Positions 1 to 8,565 are shown, counted from the first letter of the stretch. The stretch: DNA of 64,000 nt from Guyparkeria sp. SCN-R1 (GCF_003932495.1 NZ_QZMT01000009.1:19376-83375), one strand, 5' to 3'. Numbers and translations: made by a program. The notes: generated from the letters alone by a model not told the origin.

Positions 1-586
1 GTGTCCGGGTGTCAGACAGCCGGATCGACGTACGCGCTCCCAGCAGCATCCCCTTGAGACGGTTCCATCCCCCTTGGCGCACCTCACGGGCCTCGATGCT
101 CATGGTGTCGATCAACGGAAACAGGCAGCGTTCACCGCGACGCGCCTGGACGGCGGCATCCAGGAACGGCCGTTCGATCCCGCGAAAGTGGACGACCACG
201 AGGCAGCCCGCCAGTTCGGCCAGCAACTCGTCGAGGATCTCGTCGAGATCCGGTGCGTGGGCGACTTCGGCATGCGTAATCCGATGGAACCGGATCGAGG
301 CCTCGTCCAGCGGCCGTTGCGGACGGACGACCCAGTAACGCCCCGCCGACGGGCGGATTCGTGTCAGGTCGAATGGCACCAGGCCGATCGACACGATGGC
401 ATGGCGATGGACGTCCATCCCGGTGGTCTCGAAATCCAATGCCACCAGCGGCACGTCACGTATGGGAGACTGTGGTGCCGGCACCCCCGCCGCGTAAAAC
501 ATCCGCAGCGCCGGATCCTGACAACGCTTGGACTGGTCGGCAAAGAAAGCGGGCCAGGTGGATTCTTCTTGTTGTGGGTTCGACAT
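1..586 (-). CDS. DnaQ-like 3'-5' exonuclease (partial, C-terminus beyond window)
   Basis: The reverse-strand frame from ATG at 586 stays open to base 1, so the C-terminal part is missing. About 50 residues in, it has the ExoI motif DFETTG (Asp and Glu metal ligands). Further on is an ExoII-like stretch, VVVHFRGIERPFLDAA, and then a segment near the edge that should lead to the HxxxxD motif. The family removes nucleotides from DNA or RNA 3' ends with two metal ions. It starts 8 bp after the stop of the CBS/DUF294 gene upstream, so the two are very likely one operon. The same gene pair occurs again near 50 kb in this window. The ExoII position carries Glu rather than the Asp of DNA polymerase III epsilon, as in the second copy. 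The true substrate is unknown. Confidence 0.8.
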   Translation of the reverse strand, partial: MSNPQQEESTWPAFFADQSKRCQDPALRMFYAAGVPAPQSPIRDVPLVALDFETTGMDVHRHAIVSIGLVPFDLTRIRPSAGRYWVVRPQRPLDEASIRFHRITHAEVAHAPDLDEILDELLAELAGCLVVVHFRGIERPFLDAAVQARRGERCLFPLIDTMSIEAREVRQGGWNRLKGMLLGARTSIRLSDTRT

Positions 587-594
587 GGGGACGA

Positions 595-2460
595 TCAGCG
601 ACTGGGCATCGGGTAACGAAACCTCAGGAATTTCTGTGCGTTGCTCAACACGTGAAAGGCATCCTTGAGGTTGTGGCGTTCGCCATCCGACACGTTCTCC
701 GGTTCGATGTTGTTGTCGGGCGCGTGGTGATGCTTGAGATCATGCGCCTGGTGCCGGATGCGGACCATCGAGATGAACTCCAGCGCGTAACGCAGCTTGT
801 CGGCCTGGCCTGCCGGCAACGAGTTTGCCTGGACGATATCGTCGAGGCGATCGAACGAAGTCTGCGAACGCGAACCGACCGCCAGGGCATGCACACGGAT
901 GACGTCCACCAGCGGCGCCGTGCCACGCCGTTTGAGATTGATGGAATTGTTGTGCTGCCCGTCCTTTTCCATGACGAAGGTCCGGAAAAAGCCCAGCGGC
1001 GGCGTGCGATTGAGTGCATTGCGCGCCAGGGCGGCAAGAAACAACGGGCTTTGACTGGCGCGTTGCGCGATCAGATCCTGTAGCTGTTCGACGAAACACT
1101 CCTCCCCGTGCACGGCCTCGAGGTCGAAGAAGATCGAGCTGTGCAACAGTTTTTCCGGATCCGGCTTATCGATCCACTCCTCGAAGTAACGCCGCCACAC
1201 CGACAGCGGTTGGCGCCACTTCTGGTTGGTGCCCATGATCCCGCCGCTGCAATAGGGATAACCGCAGGCATGCAGGCCGTCGCTCACGCGTTTGGCCAAT
1301 GCAGCGAACCACGCATCGTGCTGCTCGGGATCGAAGGAATCATCCAGGATCAGGGCGTTGTCCTGGTCCGTGGCGATGGTCTGATCGTTTCGCGCCATCG
1401 AGCCATTGACCATGAAGCAATAGGGCACCGGCGGCGGGCCCAACTCCGCCTCGGCCAGTTCGATCAACCGTCTGATCAGGCTTCGACCGATACTGGACAT
1501 CGCCTGACCGATCATCTGCGAGGTCGCTCCGTCATCCACCAGCCGCACGAAGGCCGCCCGGACGTCCGGCATCAAACGAGCAAGCCCCTTAACCGACCCC
1601 TGGCTGAATATATTGCTGACGAGATACATGCTGCTGTGCGTTTCGTAACGCACGATATCCGACAGATGCACCACACCCACCGGGCGCCGCCGATGCAGCA
1701 CTGGCAGGTGGTGGACGTTGTTGCGCAACATCGCGAGCATGGCCTCGTAGACCGACTCGTCCGACTGGATGGTGATCAGCCGGTCGTGCATGATCTCGGA
1801 CAGCGGGGTTTCCCCCGACAGCCCGGCGGCCAGTATCCGGCCACGCAGGTCCTGATCCGTCAGGATACCGGTCAGGTGCCAATGGCCGTGATCCTCGCCA
1901 ACGAAGGCACGCTCATCCCCCTCCTCGGCCCGAGCCAGCAACAGGATGGAGGAGACTTGCTGTTCGGTCATCAACCGTGCCGCCTCATGCACTGAGGCGT
2001 TTTCCTCGATGTTTACTGGAGCCCGGGTCAGCAAGCGCCGAACACGGCTGACCATCAGGTCGTTTTCGCGCTCGTTCTGTTCCACCGTGGACTGGAGACG
2101 AGGACCGGACAGCTCGACGAAATCGGCGAACTGGTCGTCTTCCTCGCAGAGACGGTCAAAGACCTCCACCGGGATCAGGTAGATCAGCGTGTCCTCGATT
2201 GCGCGAACCGGGAACCGCACTCGGCGATTGTGCAGGAGGCCGGTGTGACCAAAGATATCGCCCTCCCCGATCCGGTTGTACAACTCGCCGTTGTGGCGAT
2301 AGACCTCGACCGCCCCGCTACGGATGTAACGCAGCGTGTCTATCGGCTCGCCGTACTCCTGAATCATCGAGCCTTCACGGTAATAGGCCACGTCCGTGCG
2401 GGCTGCAATCTGGTCCAGCCATTTCCGGTCGAGTCGATCGAACGGCGGGTAGTGACGCAA
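595..2460 (-). CDS. cNMP-binding/CBS/DUF294 nucleotidyltransferase-like protein, copy 1
   Basis: A 621-residue soluble signalling-type protein. In order it has a cyclic-nucleotide-binding-like domain (about 1-120), paired CBS domains (about 150-285), a DUF294 nucleotidyltransferase-like domain and a DUF294 C-terminal domain. The DUF294 domain has the signature GSMARNDQ followed by TDQDNALILDD. CBS pairs usually bind adenine nucleotides, and DUF294 resembles GlnD-type nucleotidyltransferases, but no substrate is known. The start is uncertain: TTG at 2460 is the only usual start codon seen in frame. The frame stays open upstream, and the extra residues (VQEISEHLRHYPP) align with the start of the paralogue at 50-52 kb. 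The exonuclease follows 8 bp downstream, suggesting cotranscription. Confidence 0.85.
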   Translation of the reverse strand: MRHYPPFDRLDRKWLDQIAARTDVAYYREGSMIQEYGEPIDTLRYIRSGAVEVYRHNGELYNRIGEGDIFGHTGLLHNRRVRFPVRAIEDTLIYLIPVEVFDRLCEEDDQFADFVELSGPRLQSTVEQNERENDLMVSRVRRLLTRAPVNIEENASVHEAARLMTEQQVSSILLLARAEEGDERAFVGEDHGHWHLTGILTDQDLRGRILAAGLSGETPLSEIMHDRLITIQSDESVYEAMLAMLRNNVHHLPVLHRRRPVGVVHLSDIVRYETHSSMYLVSNIFSQGSVKGLARLMPDVRAAFVRLVDDGATSQMIGQAMSSIGRSLIRRLIELAEAELGPPPVPYCFMVNGSMARNDQTIATDQDNALILDDSFDPEQHDAWFAALAKRVSDGLHACGYPYCSGGIMGTNQKWRQPLSVWRRYFEEWIDKPDPEKLLHSSIFFDLEAVHGEECFVEQLQDLIAQRASQSPLFLAALARNALNRTPPLGFFRTFVMEKDGQHNNSINLKRRGTAPLVDVIRVHALAVGSRSQTSFDRLDDIVQANSLPAGQADKLRYALEFISMVRIRHQAHDLKHHHAPDNNIEPENVSDGERHNLKDAFHVLSNAQKFLRFRYPMPSR

Positions 2461-2561
2461 GTGTTCGCTGATTTCCTGGACTTCCCCATCTACTGCCTCT
2501 GCCGATGGTGGGTACCTGCTCTGCGGTCGCTGTCGGACGCACGCCTGCCCCGAGAGGTTGG

Positions 2562-2588
2562 CACAAAAAAGGCGGGCTTTCGCCCGCC
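2562..2588 (-). terminator. Intrinsic terminator of the porin gene
   Basis: A perfect 7-bp GC stem (GGCGGGC/GCCCGCC) with a TTTC-type loop is followed on the minus strand by a run of six T. It lies about 29 bp past the porin stop codon and separates the porin from the DUF294 gene. Confidence 0.85.
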
Positions 2589-2616
2589 TCTCGCTTCGGT
2601 CCGAACTTTCAGAGCC

Positions 2617-3918
2617 TTAGAAGTAGTAACCGACGTTGATATTGAAGATCGTGTTGCTGCCGCCATCAGAGGTCATGCCGTCGGCAACAAACGGCTGGTT
2701 CTGACCGTTGATGATGTCGAAGTAGGTGTACAGACCACCTGCAGCCACGGCCATGCCCGTGACGTTCATGTAGGTGTCTTCGTAGTCGTTGTTCTTGTCG
2801 TAAATGAGGCTGTAATCATTGTAGAACGTCAACGAAGACACCGGGCCCCATTCAACCGGCAACGTGTAGGCCAGGTTTGCCGTAATCGCCTTGGCGGATA
2901 GCGGGCCGGTATACAAGCCAGCGTAATAGCCATAGTTCATGAACTGAGCATCGGAGTCATCCAGATCGTATTCCCAGTCGGTGTACTGCAGTTGCAGGTT
3001 CCAGCGGTCATAGTCAGCCACAAGGTGTGCTGCTGCCGCGTAATAGTCACCGTCACCACCGGGGCTCGCACCATCCAACTGGCCATATTTCACTGACGCG
3101 CCTGGTTTAAGTGTGAGTTGATCGCTCACCTTGTAATCGTATTCGGCCCGAGCCGCCAACGTATTTACGGTTTGAGAATCTCTGGCTCCGTCAACGTCAT
3201 CAATAGCGGCCGTATCTTCGTAATCGTAACCAACGACATTCGAGGAATAAGACTCAAGGCTAGAGCCACCGCGCTCGTCGTTCTTCAACAGCGCGAGGTC
3301 GAAACGCCAATCACCCGGCGTGTATGTGGTGCCCACCCCAAAATCATAGTTGTCCTCAAGACCCACGTAATAAAGCGAGGAGAAGTAGAAGTTGTGGGAG
3401 TTATACGGCAGTACGCCAAAAGGCACTTGGAAGATACCGGCACGCGCCATCAGGTCATCCGTGAACTCGTAACCAACCCAAGCATGATGGATCACGGACA
3501 TGTACTCGTACCAACGCCATTCGGCGGACAAGATCACGTCATTGATTTCACCATCGAAGTTCAGGCGGAACGTGTCAAAGGCCAAGTCACCGCCTCGGTC
3601 GTTCCCTTCGTTGGCGTCGTTATAGGTGTAATTAAACCGCACCGCGCCGCCAACATTGATATCCGGCTCGGAGGCTTCTGCCTTCTCTTCAGCCTTGGCG
3701 ACTTGCTCGGCCTGATCTGCCTGTTTCTGTTCGATCTGGTCGTTGCGTGCGCGCTCTTTCTCCAATTCACCCTGCAGGGTTTCGACGCGCTGCTTTAGTG
3801 CCTCGAGCTCCTGCATGATGCGTTCGGCACTGGCATCACTGGTCGCCGCCGTCGCGGACAGCGGCGAGGTTCCGAGCGCCACACCGATGGAGATTGCTAA
3901 CAACTGCTTCTTCATCAT
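2617..3918 (-). CDS. Outer-membrane porin with N-terminal coiled coil
   Basis: A 433-residue protein with a typical signal peptide (MMKKQLLAISIGVALG..., cleavage near ATAA). A charged heptad-like coiled coil (about residues 28-85) follows, then a beta-rich domain full of alternating aromatic residues that ends in NINVGYYF. A terminal Phe is the usual signal for outer-membrane insertion. The layout resembles porins of the OprO/OprP type, in which a coiled coil precedes a 16-18-strand barrel. The solute cannot be read from the sequence. The ribosome site AGAGGG precedes the tandem ATG start by about 4 bp. The gene has its own terminator and looks monocistronic. Its coding sequence is visibly less GC-rich than its neighbours, as often seen for abundant porins. 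Confidence 0.85.
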   Translation of the reverse strand: MMKKQLLAISIGVALGTSPLSATAATSDASAERIMQELEALKQRVETLQGELEKERARNDQIEQKQADQAEQVAKAEEKAEASEPDINVGGAVRFNYTYNDANEGNDRGGDLAFDTFRLNFDGEINDVILSAEWRWYEYMSVIHHAWVGYEFTDDLMARAGIFQVPFGVLPYNSHNFYFSSLYYVGLEDNYDFGVGTTYTPGDWRFDLALLKNDERGGSSLESYSSNVVGYDYEDTAAIDDVDGARDSQTVNTLAARAEYDYKVSDQLTLKPGASVKYGQLDGASPGGDGDYYAAAAHLVADYDRWNLQLQYTDWEYDLDDSDAQFMNYGYYAGLYTGPLSAKAITANLAYTLPVEWGPVSSLTFYNDYSLIYDKNNDYEDTYMNVTGMAVAAGGLYTYFDIINGQNQPFVADGMTSDGGSNTIFNINVGYYF

Positions 3919-4042
3919 CGATCCCTCTTTCTTCGTTGTTTATCAACGGCTCTGATCGTTTTATTTTGTGGCCGACGCCACGTTAACACGGCGTGCAAGC
4001 CCCCTTAGCGCGGCCCCTCGGGCTCTGCCAATATCAGCACCC

Positions 4043-5032
4043 TTACTCTGTTTCGCCCGCCGGCGCGCAAGGATCCTCCCGAGACACTTCCGGCATGATC
4101 AATCGCAAGTCGAACGCGTCGTCCGGTCCGGGGGTGTCACTCAAATGATTTATCGGCACCATGCCGACGGACATGACGTCCAAACGCGTCTTTCCCGCCA
4201 CCTGGGCCAACCAATACCCAACGCCTCGATCCAGCCGGGCGTGCTGGTTGCCCATCACGGCAATGATCTGGCGGTCGGGGTAGGCTTCCCGTGCGGCCAT
4301 GATCGCCTTGGCCATCAACACGTCGCGCGCGACCTGCGCCCGAACCATGCGGCTGGACATGTCGGCCGGTATCTCCTGGCAATGCGATTGCTCGAGGACC
4401 TCGACCAAACCGCGCTGCTGCTCGGTCGGCAGGGACAGCTCCGGGGCAATTTCATCGACCCATGCGAGCGCGTCGGCATCCAGCTCGGCACGCCAGCCGA
4501 CACCGTCTGCCATGGCCACCGCCATGGCCTTCTCCCGCGACAGGTTCAGTGGCCAAAGCGGCACTCGACCTTCGGTTGCCCAGTCGAACAACGGGCCGTA
4601 GTGTTCCCACCCCCAGCCGTCGAAATCGAACCCACCCGCTTGGGCTCGCGCTCGACCGTTTTCAAAGCTCTCGGCATTGAGACGATCGATCTCGCCGTCC
4701 CCGCCCAGATCGAGTTGTTCGAGGGCCAGCACGAGTGGAGCGTTTAAAGCATTAAGAAGCTCGATCTGTCGCCGATGGATAGGCTGGGAATCATGAACTT
4801 CGCCGAGGAGAATCACGGGGGCATCACGCAAGCGATCCAGTGCCTGGTCGTCCGTGACACTCTGACCCTGGAGATCCCACCAGCTACCAACAAGCGTTGA
4901 TGCCTCAGCCCGAGCGCAGGAAAACGCCAGCAAAACGGCAAGCCCACAAAGCAGAGGCACAATTCGGGAAACCATCCGGCGAAACCGGACCACCACTGGA
5001 GTCAATTTGTCCGGGGATGCCATCGGGTCCAT
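4043..5032 (-). CDS. ChaN-like haem-binding/EreA-fold lipoprotein family protein
   Basis: About 330 residues from the chosen ATG at 5032. An alternative ATG at 4975 would start directly at the hydrophobic leader MVSRIVPLLCGLAVLLAFSC. The leader ends in a Cys (FSCARA), so lipoprotein processing is possible. The mature part begins the family signature (ILLGEVHDSQPIHRRQ) and contains the late motif VMGNQHARLDRGVG. ChaN of Campylobacter binds haem and is linked to iron uptake; related EreA/Tiki-fold proteins are hydrolases or proteases, so function here is open. The open frame runs up to 5323, but that stretch belongs to the divergent leader region. An AAGGAG lies about 14 bp before 5032. No iron-uptake genes lie nearby. 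Confidence 0.75.
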   Translation of the reverse strand: MDPMASPDKLTPVVVRFRRMVSRIVPLLCGLAVLLAFSCARAEASTLVGSWWDLQGQSVTDDQALDRLRDAPVILLGEVHDSQPIHRRQIELLNALNAPLVLALEQLDLGGDGEIDRLNAESFENGRARAQAGGFDFDGWGWEHYGPLFDWATEGRVPLWPLNLSREKAMAVAMADGVGWRAELDADALAWVDEIAPELSLPTEQQRGLVEVLEQSHCQEIPADMSSRMVRAQVARDVLMAKAIMAAREAYPDRQIIAVMGNQHARLDRGVGYWLAQVAGKTRLDVMSVGMVPINHLSDTPGPDDAFDLRLIMPEVSREDPCAPAGETE

Positions 5033-5495
5033 GCGTGACAGATCGACTCCTTTCAGCTGGGGCATAGAGTGGGCGGGCAAAAGCAATTTGAACCGGAGCT
5101 TAGTAAATCGAGGGCGATTTGCCTCACGTGCAACGCCCTCACCCTGCTTTAAAGGGGGAAATACCTGATTCAAAGGTACCGATAGTGGAACGATTGCGCG
5201 TTTCTGTCTAACCATCGGAAACCGCCCAGCGGCGGACCTGATGCACCCCAAAACATTCCAAAGGGGCGCTCCAAAGGCGGCTGACGCAGGAAAACCACAC
5301 ACCATTAGATCCACTGAAAACACTGCTTGCGTTCGCGCCCGAATGGTTTACTGTCAATCGGATGAAGGATCCGATCCCTAGCCTGGCGCAAGCCTGGTGT
5401 GGTGAGTTCGTTACCTTCATCCGACCGGGGTGGATGCGTGCTGAACACCCCGGCCGGTCGCCAGATCAGCACGGTTTTGAGAGTTTGTTTTCGAG
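5033..5495. other. Divergent intergenic region between the ChaN-like gene and the RRM gene
   Basis: A 463-bp gap with no convincing gene. Reading frames crossing it lack coding character. It should carry the promoters of the two divergent genes. The half nearest the RRM gene contains two hairpins: ATCGGAT/ATCCGAT with loop GAAGG at 5357-5375, and the larger stem at 5422-5460, described separately. No clear -35/-10 pair could be fixed by eye. Confidence 0.6.
5422..5460 (+). promoter_or_regulatory. Leader hairpin upstream of the RRM gene
   Basis: The arms CGACCGGGGTG and CACCCCGGCCGGTCG pair along their length with one 4-nt CCGG bulge and a 13-nt loop. The stem ends 35 bp before the start codon. 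No T-run follows directly, so it is not a standard terminator. A regulatory role in the mRNA leader, such as autoregulation or temperature response, is an inference. Confidence 0.45.
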
Positions 5496-5780
5496 ATGAT
5501 CAATATTTACGTGGGCAACCTGCCCTACTCCCAGGATGATCAGGGCCTTCAGGCCGCCTTCGAAGCCTTCGGCGAAGTCAAATCCGCCAAGGTGATCAAG
5601 GACATGGCCACTGGTCGTTCCAAGGGCTTCGGCTTTGTCGAGATGACCGACAAGGACGCCGGCATGAAGGCCATCGAAGCGCTGAACGATACCGACATGG
5701 ACGGCCGCACCGTTCGTGTCAACGAAGCGCGTCCGCGCGAGCGTACCAACGACCGCGGTGGTTTCGGTTCGCGTTACTAA
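5496..5780 (+). CDS. Single-RRM RNA-binding protein
   Basis: A 94-residue protein that is almost entirely one RNA recognition motif. RNP2 is IYVGNL (residues 3-8) and RNP1 is KGFGFVEM (about 44-51), followed by a short Arg/Gly-rich tail (RERTNDRGGFGSRY). Such small RRM proteins occur in cyanobacteria and many proteobacteria, bind single-stranded RNA and are often cold-inducible. That they act here as RNA chaperones is inferred from family. The gene stands alone with a long structured leader and a strong terminator, so it is a monocistronic and probably well-expressed unit. No good Shine-Dalgarno sequence is seen directly before ATG 5496. Confidence 0.92.
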   Translation: MINIYVGNLPYSQDDQGLQAAFEAFGEVKSAKVIKDMATGRSKGFGFVEMTDKDAGMKAIEALNDTDMDGRTVRVNEARPRERTNDRGGFGSRY

Positions 5781-5801
5781 GACGCCCTCCGGGAGATGAC
5801 G

Positions 5802-5828
5802 AAAAGCCGGCCATTATGGCCGGCTTTT
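5802..5828 (+). terminator. Intrinsic terminator of the RRM gene
   Basis: A perfect 12-bp inverted repeat, AAAAGCCGGCCA/TGGCCGGCTTTT with a TTA loop, starts 21 bp after the stop codon. The flanking A and T runs could allow it to work in both directions, serving the convergent methyltransferase gene as well. Confidence 0.9.
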
Positions 5829-5879
5829 CTGTTTCTGGATGATCGAGTGCCGCCCTAGCCGGCGATCGCGAGTTGCCGT

Positions 5880-6695
5880 TCACTCGGGTTCAGATATCGT
5901 CGATTGCCGCGGCAGTCGGGGATAACGATACAAGTCGAACCGCCCCGCACCGATCAAGGACTCGGCCTCGACCCCAGGCACCTCGAAGGCCAGCGAGTAC
6001 AGGGCGCCCTCTTCGGGCAACTCGCGTTGACACTTGCGCCAGATCCGCAACATCGGTTCGGGTGAAAGAAAGGTGAATACCGCATCCTGTTCACGCCATG
6101 ACACGCGCCAAAAATCACGGAACATCACCTGGCAATTCGACAGGTGACGGCAGCGCCATCGAGCCAGCAAATAGAGCAACGGCGCGGTCTCAAAGCCGGT
6201 AAATTGCGTCTCGGGAAAACGTCTGGCCAAGGCCGCTATCACGTGGCCGTCGCCACAGCCCACGTCGGCCAGTTGACGAAGACCGCGTTGTTGAATTTCC
6301 TCGGACAATGCCTCGATCACCGCCGTCCCAGAGCGATATAGCGGCACCCGGTGGCGAATGGCGTTGAACTGAATCAGCAACAGGATCACAGCCGCGGCAA
6401 GGAACCAGCCCGGATGGATCTGTAACCCACCCCACATGACCAGCGGGGCCACCAGCAGCACGCCACGCCACCACGGCGGCAACAGGCGCCACCCCATCAA
6501 CATGGCCAACACGCCGGCTAGCAACGCGATTAGCCACGCGTCCGGCATTTCACCCTGCCACTGCATCCAGGCCCGCGAAATCAAGAGACTCGCCAATATT
6601 GCGAGTGCCAGAATGGCAAACCCGATCAACAGGGCCAGATGACGACGCACGGTGAGATTACGGACTGGTTTCGGCGTCGGTCGGGCTGGCGGCAT
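5880..6695 (-). CDS. Membrane-anchored class I SAM-dependent methyltransferase
   Basis: 271 residues. The first ~120 hold about four hydrophobic segments (from LALLIGFAILALAILASLLI to FLAAAVILLLIQF). A cytoplasmic Rossmann-type domain follows with motif I LADVGCGDGHVIAALA and an acidic end of strand 2 (FTGFE). The soluble part resembles small class I methyltransferases; the methyl acceptor is unknown. Its ATG at 6695 lies inside the 3' end of motB (38-bp overlap), so the two genes are probably transcribed together and translationally coupled. The N-terminal membrane domain is unusual for this family. A later start would leave a soluble enzyme, but no better start codon is evident. Confidence 0.75.
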   Translation of the reverse strand: MPPARPTPKPVRNLTVRRHLALLIGFAILALAILASLLISRAWMQWQGEMPDAWLIALLAGVLAMLMGWRLLPPWWRGVLLVAPLVMWGGLQIHPGWFLAAAVILLLIQFNAIRHRVPLYRSGTAVIEALSEEIQQRGLRQLADVGCGDGHVIAALARRFPETQFTGFETAPLLYLLARWRCRHLSNCQVMFRDFWRVSWREQDAVFTFLSPEPMLRIWRKCQRELPEEGALYSLAFEVPGVEAESLIGAGRFDLYRYPRLPRQSTISEPE

Positions 6696-7683
6696 CGGGG
6701 GTGTCGCTCACCCCGGTACCCTGGCCCGCTGCGCCCATCGGGCGATCAAGGAGATCCTCGACATTCACCCCGCCCTCTCGAGAGGGTTCCAGTATTCGGC
6801 GGGTTGCAGACTCCCTCATCACCGTCATCGAGATCCGACGGTTCTGCGGGTCGAGCGGGTCCTCAGCAACGAACGGCAAAGCGTCCGCCATACCAATGAC
6901 CTGCAGGAACTTGTCTTGCTGGTACCCATACTCCGCCAGTGAGCGACGAGCCGAATTGGCACGCTCGGCGGACAACTCCCAGTTGCTTCGCTCTTCCCGA
7001 CCGAAGGGACGAGCGTCGGTATGACCCTCGATCGACAGGCGGTTGGGCATATCGTTTAACACCGGTGCCAGCGAATGCAGTATCTCGTCGGCATAACCTT
7101 GCAGGTCATCGGATCCCAACTCGAACATCGGGCGGTTTTCCTTGTCGATGATCTGGATACGCAGACCATCGCGGGTAATGTCGAGTTTTATCTGGTCCTT
7201 GTAGGCCTTGAGCGCGGGATCGACCTCGATCAATGACTCCAGGCGTTCCTTGAGCTCTTCGATCTGTTCACGTTCCAGCGCCTCGATCTGCTCCTGGATC
7301 TCTTCCTGGGTCATTTCCGACGGGTCGGCCGTCTTGTCCTCGGATCGGGTATCCCGCTTTTCGGGCGTGGGCTTATCGCCGGCCTGTACCTGCCCTTCCT
7401 GGCGGGTGAGGTCGTCCCCGCCGCCGTCGATCAGGCTTTCGCTCATGCCCGCGCTGTTACCACCCTCAAGTGTCACCTTGGTCGGGTTGGAGAAATACTC
7501 CGAGATACCCTTGAGTTCTTCCTCTCCCATGGAGCCCAGCAGCCACATGAGCAGGAAGAACGCCATCATCGCGGTCACAAAATCGGCATAGGCAATCTTC
7601 CAGGCACCACCGTGATGACCACCGTGGCGCTTCTTGACCTTCTTGATGACGATCTGTTGGTTTTGATCCGGTTGTTCGGCCAC
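6658..7683 (-). CDS. motB: Flagellar motor stator protein MotB
   Basis: A 341-residue stator subunit. A short basic cytoplasmic N-terminus (VKKRHGGHHGG) precedes one transmembrane helix with the proton-binding Asp in YADFVTAMMAFFLLMWLLG. A charged, coiled-coil-prone linker follows (about 95-150), then an OmpA-type peptidoglycan-binding domain with IEGHTDARPFGREERSNWELS and the NRRISMTV segment near its end. It anchors MotA rings to the cell wall and couples ion flow to flagellar rotation. The start is GTG at 7683, 27 bp after motA. The C-terminus overlaps the methyltransferase gene. No other flagellar or chemotaxis genes lie nearby. Confidence 0.94.
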   Translation of the reverse strand: MAEQPDQNQQIVIKKVKKRHGGHHGGAWKIAYADFVTAMMAFFLLMWLLGSMGEEELKGISEYFSNPTKVTLEGGNSAGMSESLIDGGGDDLTRQEGQVQAGDKPTPEKRDTRSEDKTADPSEMTQEEIQEQIEALEREQIEELKERLESLIEVDPALKAYKDQIKLDITRDGLRIQIIDKENRPMFELGSDDLQGYADEILHSLAPVLNDMPNRLSIEGHTDARPFGREERSNWELSAERANSARRSLAEYGYQQDKFLQVIGMADALPFVAEDPLDPQNRRISMTVMRESATRRILEPSREGGVNVEDLLDRPMGAAGQGTGVSDTPDAASPTDAETSP

Positions 7684-7710
7684 CGTGTTTCTACCCCGTC
7701 CTCAACCGGT

Positions 7711-8565
7711 TCACTTGTTTTCCTTTAGAAACGTCTCGAGTTCCGTGAAGCTCGGCCGATCAGAGGAAAACAACACCTTGCGACCGAACTCGACCGCCAC
7801 CTGCGGCGGGTAACCGTTCATGAACGCAATCAACGCCGCCTTGATGCTTTGCTGGTACTTGGTCGAGTCGTTGATCTTGTGCTCAAGGTTGTTCGCCACC
7901 GGGTTGACGAAGGCGTAGGCCGCGAGAATACCGAGGAACGTCCCCACCAGTGCTGCGGCGATCAGTTTGCCAAGCTCCGACGGCGGCAGGTGGACCGACT
8001 CGAGGGTATGTACCACGCCGAGAACCGCGGCAACGATACCGAAAGCCGGCAGGGCCTCGCCCAACTTGGCTATCGCCGAACGAGGCAAGTCAGCCTCTTC
8101 GTGGTGGGTATCAATGTCCAGGTCCATCAAGTTGTCGATCTGGTGCACGTCGAGCGTACTTGAGACCATCAACCGCAGGTAATCGGTAATAAACTCGACG
8201 GTGTGATGGTCCTTCATCACGGTGGGAGCACTCTTGAACAACTCGCTGTTTTCAGGGTCGTCAATGTCCTCCTCGATCGCCATCAACCCCTCTTTGCGCG
8301 CACGAGTAAATATCGTGTAAAGCAGCGCAAGCGTTTCCATGTTGAGCTTCTTGCCATGACGCGAGCCCCTAAAGGCCGTGCCGAAACCGCCCATGGTGGC
8401 CTTGAGGGTTTTCGGCGAGTTGCCTGCCACCAGCGCCGCTGCGGCGGCCCCGAAAATGATCAGGTATTCGATCGGCTGGAAGAGAATGATCAGGTGCCCA
8501 CCGGCGAGCATGAACCCGCCGATCACACTTGCCAGCACCACGAGCCAGCCAATTGCAACCATCAT
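7711..8565 (-). CDS. motA: Flagellar motor stator protein MotA
   Basis: 284 residues, close to the usual length of proton-type MotA (about 285-295). Two N-terminal membrane helices (AIGWLVVLASVIGGFMLAGG and the following IEYLIIFGAAAAAL) precede a cytoplasmic loop with the charged residues that contact FliG. Two further helices start near AFGIVAAVLGVVHTL and LIAAALVGTFLGILAAYAF, which carry the conserved Pro/Gly channel residues. With MotB it forms the inner-membrane stator. Two adjacent ATG codons are available (8565 and 8562), with GGAGA about 11 bp upstream. It is first in the motA-motB-methyltransferase run and lies 36 bp after pepN, which reads towards... the same strand upstream, being transcribed before it only if pepN (start 11259, end 8602) reads through. 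Confidence 0.94.
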   Translation of the reverse strand: MMVAIGWLVVLASVIGGFMLAGGHLIILFQPIEYLIIFGAAAAALVAGNSPKTLKATMGGFGTAFRGSRHGKKLNMETLALLYTIFTRARKEGLMAIEEDIDDPENSELFKSAPTVMKDHHTVEFITDYLRLMVSSTLDVHQIDNLMDLDIDTHHEEADLPRSAIAKLGEALPAFGIVAAVLGVVHTLESVHLPPSELGKLIAAALVGTFLGILAAYAFVNPVANNLEHKINDSTKYQQSIKAALIAFMNGYPPQVAVEFGRKVLFSSDRPSFTELETFLKENK

